DNA of 59,301 bases from Actinomycetota bacterium (GTDB lineage Bacteria > Actinomycetota > Actinomycetes > S36-B12), in assembly GCA_016870515.1 (NCBI GenBank), contig VGBL01000010.1, forward strand, positions 1 to 59,301, in the 5' to 3' direction. A program made the position numbers and the translations under genes. This document shows, one piece after another, positions 16,349 to 25,480 of the stretch. How positions within the stretch are numbered: position 1 is the stretch's first letter; each line of letters opens with the position of its first letter. A model generated the notes under the pieces. The model made no database searches. It was not told the origin of the DNA and worked only from the letters and a program-made list of their open reading frames with translations.

Positions 16349-17688
16349 GATGCCTTCACCACGTCGTAGGCATCGCGCAGGATCTGATCGGTGTCGACCC
16401 GGGTCGGCTGACGATCGATGACCACCGGCTCACCGGCCACCAGCACATGGCGCACGTCGGATCGGCCCGCCGAGAAGACGATCGCCGTGTACGGGTCATG
16501 AAGGGGCACCAGGTGAGGGGCGCGAAGGTCTATGGCGACGAGATCAGCCTCCTTGCCTACCTCGACCGTGCCGATGCGGTCACCGAGGCGAACAGCACGT
16601 GCACCCTCGAGCGTTGCGGCCGCCACGATGTCGCGCGCGGAGATGGCCGCAGGGTCATCACGCACGAGGCGTGCCAGGTTGGCCGCTAGGCGCATCACGG
16701 AGAACATGTCAAGATCATTGCTGGACGAGCAACCATCGGTGCCCAGGCCCACGCGAATGCCATCGGCGCGATAGCCCACGATGTCGGCCGCGCCACTGGC
16801 TAGCTTGAGGTTGGAACCCGGGCAGTGAGCAACCGACGTGTCGGTCTGCGCGACCGTCCGGCGTTCGGACTCGTCGAGTCGAACGCCATGGCCGAGGACG
16901 GGTGCCAGGGTCAGAACCCCAGAAGACTCCAGTGCCGGGATCGGTCGCATGCCGGTGGCCTTGACCGTGTCGGCGTTCTCCTGGTCGTTCTCCGACGCAT
17001 GCGTGTGGATGATCGAGCCCTGAGCGCGTGCGAGGTCGGCGATCTCCCGCAGGTGATCGACACCGACGGTGAACGCCGCGTGCGGCATGAGCGCGGATGG
17101 CACGTGCGGGCCGCCGAGCGAGGCAAGCGTCTGCGGCCACGCGCGAGCGAGATCCATGCGCTCATCCCAGGACAGGCCATCGGGCCCGGGGAAGGAGAAG
17201 AAGACGGGCCCGGTCACATGCCGCAGGCCGACGTCCACCGCGGCGCGATGGGCATCGGCCGGGTGGAAGTACATGTCGAGCGCTGTCGTCGTGCCGCCGA
17301 GCAGGGACTCGAGGGCACCGAGGCGAGTGCCGACGTAGACGCCGCGTAGATCCATGACCCGGGCCTCCTCGGCCCACACCCTCTGGAGGAATCCCTGGAG
17401 GTCGACGTCCTCGGCAATGCCACGGAGAAGCGTCATGGCGAGGTGGGTGTGCAGGTTGACGAGCCCGGGCATCACCAGGAGGTCACGTCCATCGATGACC
17501 GTGTCAGCGTCGGGTACATCGGAGCCCATGCTCACGATGCGACCGTCGTCCACGGCGATCGTGACGCCGTCGAGCGCGGCACCGGACTCATCGGCCATGA
17601 CGACATGGCGCGCATCGCGAATGACGAGGTCGACGCTCATGTCGATGCGGCCAGGGTTTGCGCCGCGCGATCGAGGACCTTCGCTCAC
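16345..17688 (-). CDS. Amidohydrolase, methylthioadenosine/S-adenosylhomocysteine deaminase-like
   Basis: A 447-residue metal-dependent hydrolase of the TRZ/ATZ/MtaD subfamily. The metal ligands are visible as LVNLHTHLAMT (HxH), HTHASEN and GLGTDGCSSSND, with a substrate-side histidine in SVAHCPGSNLKLASG. Characterised relatives deaminate 5'-methylthioadenosine, SAH, adenosine-like nucleosides or guanine derivatives. The start is GTG at 17688 in a GTGA overlap with cdd, with GGAG 8 bases upstream; ATG at 17640 is an alternative. Position between a nucleoside importer, cdd and mtn genes supports a nucleoside substrate, possibly methylthioadenosine. The exact substrate cannot be read from sequence. 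Confidence 0.82.
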   Translation of the reverse strand: MSEGPRSRGANPGRIDMSVDLVIRDARHVVMADESGAALDGVTIAVDDGRIVSMGSDVPDADTVIDGRDLLVMPGLVNLHTHLAMTLLRGIAEDVDLQGFLQRVWAEEARVMDLRGVYVGTRLGALESLLGGTTTALDMYFHPADAHRAAVDVGLRHVTGPVFFSFPGPDGLSWDERMDLARAWPQTLASLGGPHVPSALMPHAAFTVGVDHLREIADLARAQGSIIHTHASENDQENADTVKATGMRPIPALESSGVLTLAPVLGHGVRLDESERRTVAQTDTSVAHCPGSNLKLASGAADIVGYRADGIRVGLGTDGCSSSNDLDMFSVMRLAANLARLVRDDPAAISARDIVAAATLEGARAVRLGDRIGTVEVGKEADLVAIDLRAPHLVPLHDPYTAIVFSAGRSDVRHVLVAGEPVVIDRQPTRVDTDQILRDAYDVVKAS

Positions 17689-18086
17689 GGGATGGACTCC
17701 GGGCCGAAGGCGTCGGGGATGAGTTCGCCCAGACGCATGGGACCCCCGGCCCGGTCGATGAGGATCTTGGCGCCCCCGTGCTCATTGAGCAGTTGGCGGC
17801 AGCGACCGCAGGGCAGGAGGGGTCCGGGCTTGGGACCGACGCATGCGAAGGCAACGATAGATTCGCGCGCGCTCGGTGGGCTCGTGCGCACGAGGTCGCT
17901 CACCAGGCCGCACTCCGCGCAGAGCGTGACGCCGAGGGAAGCGTTTTCGACATTGCACCCAGTGACGATGCGCCCTGACGACGTCAGCGCGGCGGCGCCG
18001 ACGGGATGGCGACTGTAGGGCGCGTAGGCGTGATCGCGCGCCTCCTCGGCAGCCGCACGCAGGGCGGGCCAGTCGATGTCGGTCAT
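17685..18086 (-). CDS. cdd: Cytidine deaminase
   Basis: Converts cytidine and deoxycytidine to uridine and deoxyuridine. The 133-residue product has the normal length of the homotetrameric form. The zinc site is complete: CAE in NVENASLGVTLCAECGLV and PCGRCRQLL. ATG at 18086 overlaps the mtnD stop as ATGA, so it is coupled to the mtn genes. Together with the BMP importer it forms a nucleoside uptake and salvage unit common in actinobacteria, here merged with methionine salvage. Confidence 0.92.
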   Translation of the reverse strand: MTDIDWPALRAAAEEARDHAYAPYSRHPVGAAALTSSGRIVTGCNVENASLGVTLCAECGLVSDLVRTSPPSARESIVAFACVGPKPGPLLPCGRCRQLLNEHGGAKILIDRAGGPMRLGELIPDAFGPESIP

Positions 18087-18661
18087 GCCGGTGCGAGCGC
18101 GAGCTCGTCGAACGTGGGGAACTTCGACGAGATATCGCTGCCCGTGAACGTGCCCACCCATCCGTCGTCGTCGTGGAAGAAGCGGATGGCGGTGAAGTCG
18201 GGAGCCGTGCCCATGTCGAACCAGTGCGTCGTGAGCTCCGGCACGCTGAGGAGGTCGCCCGGGGTGCACAGCATGGCGTGAACCTTGCCGCCAATGTGGA
18301 GATAGAAGACGCCGGAGCCCGCCACAAAGTAGCGGATCTCCTCCTCGTCGTGGGTGTGCTCGTTGAGGAACTTGGTGCGGGCAGCCGCGGCCGTCACTCG
18401 CCATTCATCCGAGTCGACCGGGTGCAGCTGGGCGACGTCCACCAAGCGGTAGCCATGCTCCGCGATGAGCCGGTCGACGAGGGGGCGGTGGGCCGCGAGG
18501 ACGTCGTCCTGGCTCGCGCCGTCAGGCAGTCGGTCGCCCGCGGGGACGTGCTCGTAGACCACGCCGAGCGGCGCGAGCTGCTCGGCGATGACGGTGCGGT
18601 CGTCGGTGCGCAGGATCGCAGAGTCGGGCTGGTCGTCGTGCCAGACTGTGAGCAGTGTCAT
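18083..18661 (-). CDS. mtnD: Acireductone dioxygenase
   Basis: A cupin-fold metalloenzyme of the methionine salvage pathway. With iron it turns the acireductone plus O2 into the keto acid precursor of methionine and formate. The 192-residue product has the metal ligands EHTHDEEEIRYF (HxHx3E) and a later histidine in PELTTHWFDMG, and ends with the usual FTGSDIS segment. It overlaps mtnB and cdd by four bases each (ATGA), so mtnB-mtnD-cdd are translationally coupled. Confidence 0.93.
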   Translation of the reverse strand: MTLLTVWHDDQPDSAILRTDDRTVIAEQLAPLGVVYEHVPAGDRLPDGASQDDVLAAHRPLVDRLIAEHGYRLVDVAQLHPVDSDEWRVTAAAARTKFLNEHTHDEEEIRYFVAGSGVFYLHIGGKVHAMLCTPGDLLSVPELTTHWFDMGTAPDFTAIRFFHDDDGWVGTFTGSDISSKFPTFDELALAPA

Positions 18662-19284
18662 CGGTCCTCCTCGTGGTGCGTGCCGACATTGTGGCCCAGG
18701 GCCGCCAGGGCGTCGAGGCGCAGGGCGTGATCGAAGAGCCAGTCGAGGCTCTCAGTGCGGGCCACGGCCTCCTCGAGGGACGCTCCCCACGTGTAGATGC
18801 CGTGCTGGGCGACGATCACGCACGGCACGCCGGTGTCCATCGCCTGGACGACGCGTGCGGACAGGTCGGCCATGTCCTGCGAGTTGGCCACCACCGGCAC
18901 CGTAATCAGGTCGCCCTCGGCTCCGCGACCGATGCCCTTGAGTTGCTCGACATCGGCCAACGGAACGCCGTGCGGCCAGCGGGCGGCTGCCACCACACCC
19001 GACATGGCGTGCACGTGAACGGCAGCATCGGCACGTGCCGCATTGAGGATTGCGGCGTGGACCCGCGCTTCGGCGCTGGGGCTCAGTGCCTGGCCAGGGA
19101 TCGCCTCACCGAGGGCGTCGACCTCCACGACGTGGTCTTCGCCCAACGTCGCCTTGTCGACGCCACTGGCCGTGACCAGCACGCGGGAGTCGGTGCGCAG
19201 CGAGGCATTGCCAGATGTGCCGCGCATCCAGCCGAGGTCGTAGAGACGCCGCGACGTGAGCGCAAGTTGCTGCTCCGCAGACAT
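18658..19284 (-). CDS. mtnB: Methylthioribulose-1-phosphate dehydratase
   Basis: A class II aldolase-fold dehydratase acting on methylthioribulose-1-phosphate. The 208-residue product has LGWMRGTSGNASLR at the N-terminus, zinc-binding VHVHAMSG and a later AQHGIYTWG. The class II aldolase fold alone could be a sugar-phosphate aldolase, but adjacency to mtnD and mtnC settles the assignment. It starts with ATG at 19284, preceded by GGGGAGG. Its start is only 14 bases from that of divergent mtnC; its own promoter must lie inside mtnC, where TACTGT (19302-19307, minus strand) is a -10 candidate. Confidence 0.92.
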   Translation of the reverse strand: MSAEQQLALTSRRLYDLGWMRGTSGNASLRTDSRVLVTASGVDKATLGEDHVVEVDALGEAIPGQALSPSAEARVHAAILNAARADAAVHVHAMSGVVAAARWPHGVPLADVEQLKGIGRGAEGDLITVPVVANSQDMADLSARVVQAMDTGVPCVIVAQHGIYTWGASLEEAVARTESLDWLFDHALRLDALAALGHNVGTHHEEDR

Positions 19285-19298
19285 GTAGCCTCCCCGTC
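19285..19298. promoter_or_regulatory. 14-bp divergent spacer serving as mtnC -10 and mtnB ribosome site
   Basis: On the plus strand the spacer holds TAGCCT (19286-19291), a -10-like hexamer 7 bases before the mtnC ATG, consistent with a leaderless mRNA. Read on the minus strand the same bases give GGGGAGG, a strong Shine-Dalgarno sequence 5 bases before the mtnB ATG. The same few bases therefore appear to serve both genes. Confidence 0.6.
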
Positions 19299-20015
19299 AT
19301 GACAGTAGCGGAGGCATCCTTCGCCGATGTCGCTCACATCGTGGTCGACATCGAGGGGACGACGAGCCGCTCCACCTACATCTACGAGGTTCTGTTTCCC
19401 TATGCGACGCAGCGCTTCGACTCCTGGCTGACCGCACACGCCGACGACCCCGCGGTGCGCGAGATCCTCACGCAAGTGGGCCAGGAAATGGCGGCCGTCG
19501 ACCCAACCCACGATCAGGTCGTGCAGGCACTGACCGACTGGGTCGCGGAGGACCGCAAGGTCACACCTCTCAAGACGCTGCAGGGACTCATCTGGCAGGA
19601 GGGCTTCGACAGCGGCGAACTCGTCTCCGACTTCTATTCCGACGCGCTCGATGCGCTTCGCGCCTGGCACGACGCCGGAATGCCGATCTCGGTGTATTCC
19701 TCGGGGTCGGTGCTCGCGCAGCGCAACTGGTACGCCCACTCGCCGATCGGCGATCTCACGTCGTGGGTCAGCGGCTACTACGACACCGCCAACGCCGGGC
19801 CCAAGCGCGATGCATCGTCGTACCGGGCCATCGCCGAGGCTATCGGAGCCGAACCCGCCACGCTTCTCTTCTGCTCCGACGTGGTCGACGAGCTCGATGC
19901 CGCCCATGTCGCCGGCTGGCGGGTCGTGCGAGTGCGGCGCCCCGGCGAATCCCATGCGGCCGACAACTCGGGGTGGCCCGAGGTGGCCGAGATGACCGCC
20001 ATCCGCGTGAACTGA
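19299..20015 (+). CDS. mtnC: Enolase-phosphatase E1
   Basis: A HAD-superfamily enzyme that enolises and dephosphorylates diketomethylthiopentyl-1-phosphate to the acireductone. The 238-residue product has HAD motif I as DIEGTTSRS (residues 17-25), motif II as YSSGSVLAQRN, the lysine of motif III in AGPKRDASSY and motif IV in LFCSDVVDELDAA. It lacks a ribosome-binding site; a -10-like TAGCCT lies 7 bases upstream, so it is probably leaderless. It is the only plus-strand gene in the salvage region and is divergent from mtnB-mtnD-cdd. Confidence 0.93.
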   Translation: MTVAEASFADVAHIVVDIEGTTSRSTYIYEVLFPYATQRFDSWLTAHADDPAVREILTQVGQEMAAVDPTHDQVVQALTDWVAEDRKVTPLKTLQGLIWQEGFDSGELVSDFYSDALDALRAWHDAGMPISVYSSGSVLAQRNWYAHSPIGDLTSWVSGYYDTANAGPKRDASSYRAIAEAIGAEPATLLFCSDVVDELDAAHVAGWRVVRVRRPGESHAADNSGWPEVAEMTAIRVN

Positions 20016-20061
20016 CCCCTTCTTCGCCGAATTCGAGGGCCCATTTCTGCCCATTTCTCCC

Positions 20062-20100
20062 GAAGAACGCCGGTGAGCGTGGGGTGAAGAACTCCGGTGA
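20062..20100 (+). repeat. Short direct repeat in the convergent gap after mtnC
   Basis: GAAGAACGCCGGTGA (20062-20076) recurs as GAAGAACTCCGGTGA (20086-20100), two differences in 15 bases, 24 bases apart start to start. CCATTTCT also occurs twice just before (20041-20048 and 20051-20058). The gap separates the mtnC stop from the stop of the aldolase/dehydrogenase. Purpose unknown. Confidence 0.4.
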
Positions 20101-20101
20101 C

Positions 20102-22060
20102 TCAGCGGGGGAAGGCGCCGGCCACACCGCCGTCGACGGGAATCACCGCGCCCGTGGTGCGCGACGACGCGTCAGAGAGCAGGAACGCGACCGAGGCGGC
20201 GACGTCCGTGGTCGTCACGCGGCGCTTGAGGATATTGCGGGCGGCGTAGAAGTCCTCGAGTTCATCGGGCCGGATACCATGCGCCGCAGCCCGCTCCTCG
20301 CGCAGTCCATCGTCCCACAGTCGCGAGTTGTCGAAGACAGCGTCGGGGTTGACCGCGTTGGCGCGGATGCCGGTCGGGCCGCCCTCCAGCGCTGCAATGC
20401 GCATGAGCTGCACCATGCCGGCCTTCGACACGGAGTAGGCACCGAAGCCGGCACCCGGGCTAAAGGCATTCTTGCTCGCGACGTAGACCAGCGAGCCACC
20501 ATTGCCCTGCTCGCGCATGAGGCGCATCGACTCCCGGGTCAGCAGGAAGCCCGACGTGAGGTTGATCCGCTGCGCTCGCTCCCACTGATCGAGCGAGAGC
20601 TCCTCGAGGGTGCCGGTCACGCCGATCCCCGCGTTGACGACGATGCCGTCGAGGCCGCCGTAGGCGCGAACCGCCGCGCGTACGGTCGCGCGGACGATTG
20701 CCTCGTCCGACTGGTCGCCAACGACCACCTGGGGCTGCGGCCCCCGCCTGGCAACATCGGCGGCGGAGGCCTCGACCCCAGCGCCGTCCAGGTCGGCCAG
20801 CACGAGCGAGGCACCGAGGCGCCCGAGTTCAAGGGCGATACCCCGACCGATACCCGACGCTGCCCCGGTGACAACCGCAACGAATCCCGCGAACGGCGGT
20901 GGCGGCGGCTTCAGCGTCAGTTTGTACAACTCCATCGGCCAGTAGTCGAACTCGAATGTGTCGACCTCGCTCAACGGCTCGGGCGTCCCGAAGGCATCGA
21001 CGACATTGGCGGCGACCGTGTGAGTGTGCAGGGCGATATCGGCAAGAACGCCGGCGTCGACGGCGGAGGCGCCAGCCGTGATCGCGCCGACACCGGGGAC
21101 GAGCATGACGCGCGGCAGTGGGTCATGGCCACCGGACCCCTCGGGTATGAGGGCGGCATTGCGCGCGACATAGGCCTCGTAGTTGGCGGCGTAGGCGTCG
21201 ACACGCGCGACCGCCTCGTCAGCTGATCGCACGACTAGGGATCGGGGCTTGATGCGCAGCATGTGGTCGGCGCTGGAGACACCGCCCGCCACGATGTCGT
21301 CCACGCGTGCATGGTCGGCCATCGGCCTCAGGCGCTCGTCGATGCGCAGGACCCGGCGGCCGAGGCGTCCGCGCAGGCGCAGGAGCAGCCGCTCGACTTC
21401 GTCGTCGGCAAGCTCGGCGTGCACGGGCGGCGGGCCGGGGGTGATGCGATGGGCGGAGACATAGGCCACGGCGGTGTCGACCGTGCGCCGCGTTGCCGCC
21501 CAGCACTCGTCCGTCGTGGCACCCCACGTCACCAGGCCGTGGTGGGCGAGCACCACGCCGTCGCAGTCCGCTAGGTCGCCGATGATGCGGCTGAGCTCGA
21601 ATCCGGGCCGGATCCAGTCGACGTAGGCGAACCGATCGCCGAGTGCCTCGGCCGTCACCCGCCTGCCCTCGGCGTGGTTGGTCAGCGCACAGATGGCGTC
21701 GGCATGGACGTGATCGATGTGCGTGAAGGGCAGGAAGGCATGCAGGAGCGTCTCGATCGACGGTCGCAAAGATCCTGGATGGAGCAGCGCACGCGCCACG
21801 AGGTCGGTCATCTCCTCGTCGGACATCGCATCGAATCCACGGAGGGCCTCCAACTCCTCCAGGCGCAGTCCGGGGTAGTCGGCGGCAACCGAACCGCGCA
21901 TGTCGGCACCGGAGCCCTTGACCCACATGACGCGCTGCTCGCGACCGAGATGATCGCAGATGATGCCCTTGGCCGAGGTGTTGCCGCCGCCAAAGACGAC
22001 GAGCGTGGAATCGTCGCCGATGCGATTGGACCGTGCGACGAGGTCTTCAAGAGGCGTCAT
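20102..22060 (-). CDS. Bifunctional class II aldolase / short-chain dehydrogenase
   Basis: A 652-residue fusion. The N-terminal half is a class II aldolase domain (FGGGNTSAKG near 29, KGSGADMR, HPGSLRPSIETLLHAF, zinc site HIDHVHADA and HHGLVTWG). The C-terminal quarter to third is an SDR (VVTGAASGIGRGIALELGR, VVNAGIG, VASKNAFSPG, YSVSK). The closest known architecture is the rhamnulose-1-phosphate aldolase/lactaldehyde dehydrogenase fusion (RhaEW/YuxG type). No rhamnose genes are present; instead it follows mtnA by 1 base on the same transcript, so the substrate may be 5-deoxyribulose- or methylthioribulose-1-phosphate. I chose ATG at 22060 with GGGGGAG upstream; a start at 22081 would overlap mtnA. 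Confidence 0.85.
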   Translation of the reverse strand: MTPLEDLVARSNRIGDDSTLVVFGGGNTSAKGIICDHLGREQRVMWVKGSGADMRGSVAADYPGLRLEELEALRGFDAMSDEEMTDLVARALLHPGSLRPSIETLLHAFLPFTHIDHVHADAICALTNHAEGRRVTAEALGDRFAYVDWIRPGFELSRIIGDLADCDGVVLAHHGLVTWGATTDECWAATRRTVDTAVAYVSAHRITPGPPPVHAELADDEVERLLLRLRGRLGRRVLRIDERLRPMADHARVDDIVAGGVSSADHMLRIKPRSLVVRSADEAVARVDAYAANYEAYVARNAALIPEGSGGHDPLPRVMLVPGVGAITAGASAVDAGVLADIALHTHTVAANVVDAFGTPEPLSEVDTFEFDYWPMELYKLTLKPPPPPFAGFVAVVTGAASGIGRGIALELGRLGASLVLADLDGAGVEASAADVARRGPQPQVVVGDQSDEAIVRATVRAAVRAYGGLDGIVVNAGIGVTGTLEELSLDQWERAQRINLTSGFLLTRESMRLMREQGNGGSLVYVASKNAFSPGAGFGAYSVSKAGMVQLMRIAALEGGPTGIRANAVNPDAVFDNSRLWDDGLREERAAAHGIRPDELEDFYAARNILKRRVTTTDVAASVAFLLSDASSRTTGAVIPVDGGVAGAFPR

Positions 22061-22061
22061 G

Positions 22062-23096
22062 TCACTCCCCCACCAGGGCACCGACCGAAGTCACGCCGTC
22101 GGGCTCCACCGCCGCGCGCTCAGAGACGACGGCACTGATGTAGCGAGCAGGCGTGACATCGAAGGCGGGGTTGAGGCCCTCGCTGCCGATCGGAGCCACC
22201 GATACGCCCGCGTAGGTGGTCACCTCGCTGCCGTCACGAAGCTCGATCTCGATGTACGACCCGTCAGGCGTCGACATGTCGACCGTCGACGACGGTGCCG
22301 CGACAACGAACGGGATCCCTGCGGCGTCGCACGCGAGCGCGACGCCGACTGAGCCGATTTTGTTGGCCGTGTCGCCGTTGCGGGCGATGCGATCGGCACC
22401 GACGATCGCGACATCGACGAGTCCGCGCAGGATGGTCGACGCGGCGGCACCATCGGCTTGGACCAGGCACGGGATGCCCTGGCGTTTGCACTCCCACGCG
22501 GTGAGCCGAGCGCCCTGCAGAAGCGGCCGCGTTTCGTCGGCGTAGACCATCTCGACCTCGCCCCGCTCGTGCAGCTCGCGGATGACCCCGAACGCCGTTC
22601 CCCACCCCGTAGTGGCCAGGTCGCCGGTGTTGCAGTGGGTCAGCACGCGAACGGGCCGCCGCTCGACGCGAGCCAGGATCCAGTCAGCGCCGATGCGCGA
22701 CAGTTCGCGATTGGCCGCCTGGTCTTCGCGGACGATGGCGTGTGCCTCGCTGAGCACGGCAGCCACGCCACCGGACGTGAGGGGTCGCACACGATCGACG
22801 CCCCAGGCCAGGTTGACCGCCGTCGGTCGCGCCTCACGTATGCGCAGGATATCGGCCTGGAGTCGCGCGTCGTCCCATCCCTCGCGCGAGGCCTGGTTCA
22901 TCGCGACAGCGACGCCGTAGGCACCTACTGCGCCCAATGCGGGTGCACCGCGGACGACCAGTCGCCGCACCGAATCGACGACGGCATCGACATCGGCGCA
23001 CGCTCGGTAGTCCTCATGGGCCGGGAGCTTGGTCTGATCAAGCAAGACCAGGACATTGCGGACGTCGTCCCAGTGGACCGCGCGTACGTCGTGCAT
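22062..23096 (-). CDS. mtnA: Methylthioribose-1-phosphate isomerase
   Basis: Converts methylthioribose-1-phosphate to the ribulose form; some homologues also accept 5-deoxyribose-1-phosphate. The 344-residue product has RRLVVRGAPALGAVGAYG, the catalytic cysteine in LTHCNTGDLATTGWGTA, and the catalytic aspartate in VGADRIARNGDTANKIG. ATG at 23096 is 2 bases after the mutase stop and gives the usual N-terminus (VRAVHWDD); the frame extends upstream without similarity. It is in the minus-strand run sdhCAB-mutase-mtnA-aldolase, away from the other mtn genes on the opposite side of mtnC. Confidence 0.93.
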   Translation of the reverse strand: MHDVRAVHWDDVRNVLVLLDQTKLPAHEDYRACADVDAVVDSVRRLVVRGAPALGAVGAYGVAVAMNQASREGWDDARLQADILRIREARPTAVNLAWGVDRVRPLTSGGVAAVLSEAHAIVREDQAANRELSRIGADWILARVERRPVRVLTHCNTGDLATTGWGTAFGVIRELHERGEVEMVYADETRPLLQGARLTAWECKRQGIPCLVQADGAAASTILRGLVDVAIVGADRIARNGDTANKIGSVGVALACDAAGIPFVVAAPSSTVDMSTPDGSYIEIELRDGSEVTTYAGVSVAPIGSEGLNPAFDVTPARYISAVVSERAAVEPDGVTSVGALVGE

Positions 23097-23098
23097 GC

Positions 23099-24784
<1,686 letters not shown>

Positions 24785-25480
24785 CGACGACGCGCTCCTT
24801 CAGCGGGATCAAGGCGTTGTCGGTGATCTTGATGTGCTCTGGGCACACTTCGGTGCAGCACTTGGTGATGTTGCAGTAGCTGAGACCCAGGACGTCCTGC
24901 GCCTGCTTGCGTCGATCGACAGTGTCGAGCGGATGCATGTCGAGCTCGGCCACTCGCATGAGCACGCGCGGTCCGGCGAAATTGGCCATGTTGTCTTCGT
25001 GGTCGCGGATCGCATGGCAGGTGTTTTGGCACAGGAAGCACTCGATGCACTTGCGGAACTCCTGGCTTCGAGCGACATCCTCCTGCTGCATGCGGTATTC
25101 GCCCGGCTTGAGCCCCTCCGGCGGCTGGAAGGCTGGCACCTCTCGGGCCTTGTCATAGTTGAAGTGCACGTCGGTGACCAGGTCACGAATGACCGGGAAG
25201 GTACGCAGCGGCGTGACTGTGATCGGCTCGCCCTCTGGAAAGATATTCATGCGCGTGAGGCACATGAGCCGTGGCTTGCCGTTGACCTCAGCGCTGCACG
25301 AGCCGCACTTGCCCGCCTTGCAGTTCCAACGGATCGCCAGGTCGTTCTCCTGCTCAGCTTGGATGCGGTGGAGCACATCGAGGATGACCTCACCGTCGTT
25401 GACCTCGACGGTGTAGTCCTTGAGCGAGCCGTCGCCCTTGTCGCCGCGCCAGATGCGGAAGGATGCCTGGTATCCCACGG

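Noticed and set aside
20016-20101. Insertion-sequence or attachment-site scar suggested by short direct repeats after mtnC
   Set aside because: The repeats are short, imperfect and not flanking any mobile gene; the gap is an ordinary convergent intergenic region.
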